NCBI RefSeq assembly: GCF_022259695.1
Contig: NZ_CP092099.1
Location: 1,162,471 to 1,226,470, forward strand
From: Flaviramulus sp. BrNp1-15
GTDB lineage: Bacteria; Bacteroidota; Bacteroidia; Flavobacteriales; Flavobacteriaceae
Direction of reading: 5' to 3'
DNA: 64,000 nucleotides
Of this stretch, positions 62,754 through 64,000 are shown piece by piece; position 1 is the first letter of the stretch; each line of letters starts with the position of its first letter. Position numbers and translations under genes: made by a program. The notes under the pieces are model-generated. The model ran no database searches. It had not been told where the DNA came from and saw nothing but the letters and a program-made list of their open reading frames with translations.

Positions 62754-64000
62754 ATGAGAAGATTTTTACCCCTCAATTTTTTTCAAACTAATACATTTAT
62801 ATTTTTTTTACTGTTTTTTTCTATTGGAAATGCCCAAATTATTCAGGTTGAAATAATTGGTGATGCAGTTGTTACGCAAGGTTCTACAATTACAATTAAT
62901 GCTGGATCTAGTCTGGATTTTAGGATTACCAATGTTGAAACTGCAGCATGTAGTAATAGTAATAGGTTGGAAATTGAAAATGTAACAGTTGCAGATGTTA
63001 CAAATTTTAATGTTTCGCCTAATAATGTTAAAAGAAAAATTAAACAAGATACTTGCCCAGGTAATGGTAATAAGGATTTAGATTTTTCAATTGAAAATAC
63101 TAGTGGTAATTGTGCAACGGTGTCTACCCTTGTGACCATTGAAATTAAAAATCAAGCAAATTTCACTTTTACTTTGGAGGTGAATTCTTCTCCTGTAATT
63201 TCAGTACTTGGAGGTAGCCCATCAGCAGATATTTTAAATGGATCAACAACAATATCAAGTGTTAACGGTACATATTTTGGAGTTGTTGAAGAGGCCGGTG
63301 TGGTTACTAGAAATTATATAATTTCTAATACGGGAAGTTGTCCACTTGATATTTCTGCAATTTCAAGTTCACTTAGTGATTTTACTGTAACACCTTATGT
63401 TATATTATCAGATTTTGTTACGCCTGCATTTTATACAGTGAGTATAGCTCCGGGAGATTTTGTTGTTTTCCCAGTAACATTTATAGGGCCACTTGCTGGA
63501 TCAGGAACTTTAACTTCTACAATTAGTATTTCTAATTCAGACAATACTACATTTACTTTTGATGTTAGTGCAGAAATGTTTGATTTTAATATTCCAGGAC
63601 CAGGAGGTGTTACGGCTGATTTTAGGCTTTGGTTAAAGTCAACTAGAGGAATTACAGAAACCGGATCTAAGGTGTCTTTATGGTCAGATTTAGGATCAAA
63701 TGGTAAAGATGCAGAACAACCTGTTGCTAGTAATCAACCTACTTATTTAGACAATGCTACCGATAATATAAATTTTAATCCTGTAATTAAGTTTGAAAAC
63801 GATGGAGCTTCCGTTGAGCAATATTTATACAATTCAAGCAATGGTTTTTATAGTCAAGATGTGTTTATAGTTATGATTCCTGATGTAAGTATAAATAGTT
63901 CTTCTACTAGAAGTACTGTGTTTTCAGGTATTTCGTCGGGTAGTGCAAGTGATATTACAGGTATTGGTTTTGGAGATTATTCATCAGAATTTACTAATGA
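62754..64000 (+). CDS. secreted surface protein, 5' part (runs off right edge)
   Basis: The frame starts at ATG 62754 and stays open to the window edge (415 codons). Residues 1-28 form a signal peptide ending NAQ. An IgG-like choice-of-anchor D region follows (SNTGSCPLDISAIS and APGDFVVFPVTF, about residues 190-275), then a LamG-like lectin/adhesin start (FRLWLKSTRG, KVSLWSDLGSNGKDA, about 290-325). The type IX C-terminal sorting domain would lie beyond the edge. Probable cell-surface or secreted protein exported by the T9SS. Confidence 0.8.
   Translation, partial: MRRFLPLNFFQTNTFIFFLLFFSIGNAQIIQVEIIGDAVVTQGSTITINAGSSLDFRITNVETAACSNSNRLEIENVTVADVTNFNVSPNNVKRKIKQDTCPGNGNKDLDFSIENTSGNCATVSTLVTIEIKNQANFTFTLEVNSSPVISVLGGSPSADILNGSTTISSVNGTYFGVVEEAGVVTRNYIISNTGSCPLDISAISSSLSDFTVTPYVILSDFVTPAFYTVSIAPGDFVVFPVTFIGPLAGSGTLTSTISISNSDNTTFTFDVSAEMFDFNIPGPGGVTADFRLWLKSTRGITETGSKVSLWSDLGSNGKDAEQPVASNQPTYLDNATDNINFNPVIKFENDGASVEQYLYNSSNGFYSQDVFIVMIPDVSINSSSTRSTVFSGISSGSASDITGIGFGDYSSEFTN

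Overview
The window is a low-GC, gene-dense chromosomal segment from a member of the Flavobacteriaceae (Bacteroidetes). This assignment rests on several independent signs: the gene order of the division/cell-wall cluster, a short primary sigma factor without region 1.1, promoters of the TAnnTTTG type, near absence of Shine-Dalgarno sequences, the type IX secretion gene porT next to ubiE, a lipoprotein TamA homologue (TamL), and an outer-membrane/T9SS style secreted protein at the right edge. The genus cannot be fixed from the sequence alone.

Layout. Positions 1-488 hold the start of an alpha/beta hydrolase gene on the minus strand. Positions 761-16844 are a nearly complete dcw (division and cell wall) operon: mraZ-rsmH-ftsL-ftsI-murE-mraY-murD-ftsW-[four-helix-bundle gene]-murG-murC-ftsQ-ftsA-ftsZ, closed by a strong terminator. 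Three GTGGTA repeats at exact 10-bp spacing precede mraZ and look like its autoregulatory operator. Small dispersed repeats interrupt the operon, and a four-helix-bundle gene sits between ftsW and murG with its flanking repeat supplying the murG start codon. yqeY, tRNA-Arg(UCG) and a flavodoxin-like gene follow.

Positions 18200-37720 are a nitrate/nitrite assimilation island: nirB, nirD, a DUF4202 gene, a nitrate-type sensor kinase and NarL-like response regulator, narK, a very large single-chain nitrate reductase fused to an FAD reductase module and a [2Fe-2S] domain, a sirohaem-reductase-like protein with a rubredoxin tail, an FNR-like regulator with four correctly spaced cysteines, an nrtABCD-type ABC importer and an outer-membrane barrel. 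Three promoters in this island (nirB, narK, nrtA) carry the same perfect inverted repeat TAAGTA-N4-TACTTA, which defines a probable local regulon. The architecture fits uptake of nitrate through an outer-membrane channel and two inner-membrane transporters, reduction to nitrite by the fusion enzyme and to ammonium by NirBD, under two separate regulatory devices.

Positions 37880-64000 are mostly housekeeping genes on both strands: an MtfA-like peptidase, two tandem CBS-domain proteins, rpe, a stand-alone BLUF photoreceptor with unusual flavin-site residues, rpoD, a DNA-binding regulator divergent from an unrecognised cysteine-rich protein, pnp, rpsO, accD (lacking its zinc ribbon cysteines), fbaA, tamL, an rRNA methyltransferase, porT, ubiE, trkA-trkH, three small tail-anchored proteins, an aminotransferase, a fatty acid desaturase, rsmG, a TPR protein and the 5' part of a secreted surface protein. 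No CRISPR array, rRNA operon, prophage or insertion sequence was seen.
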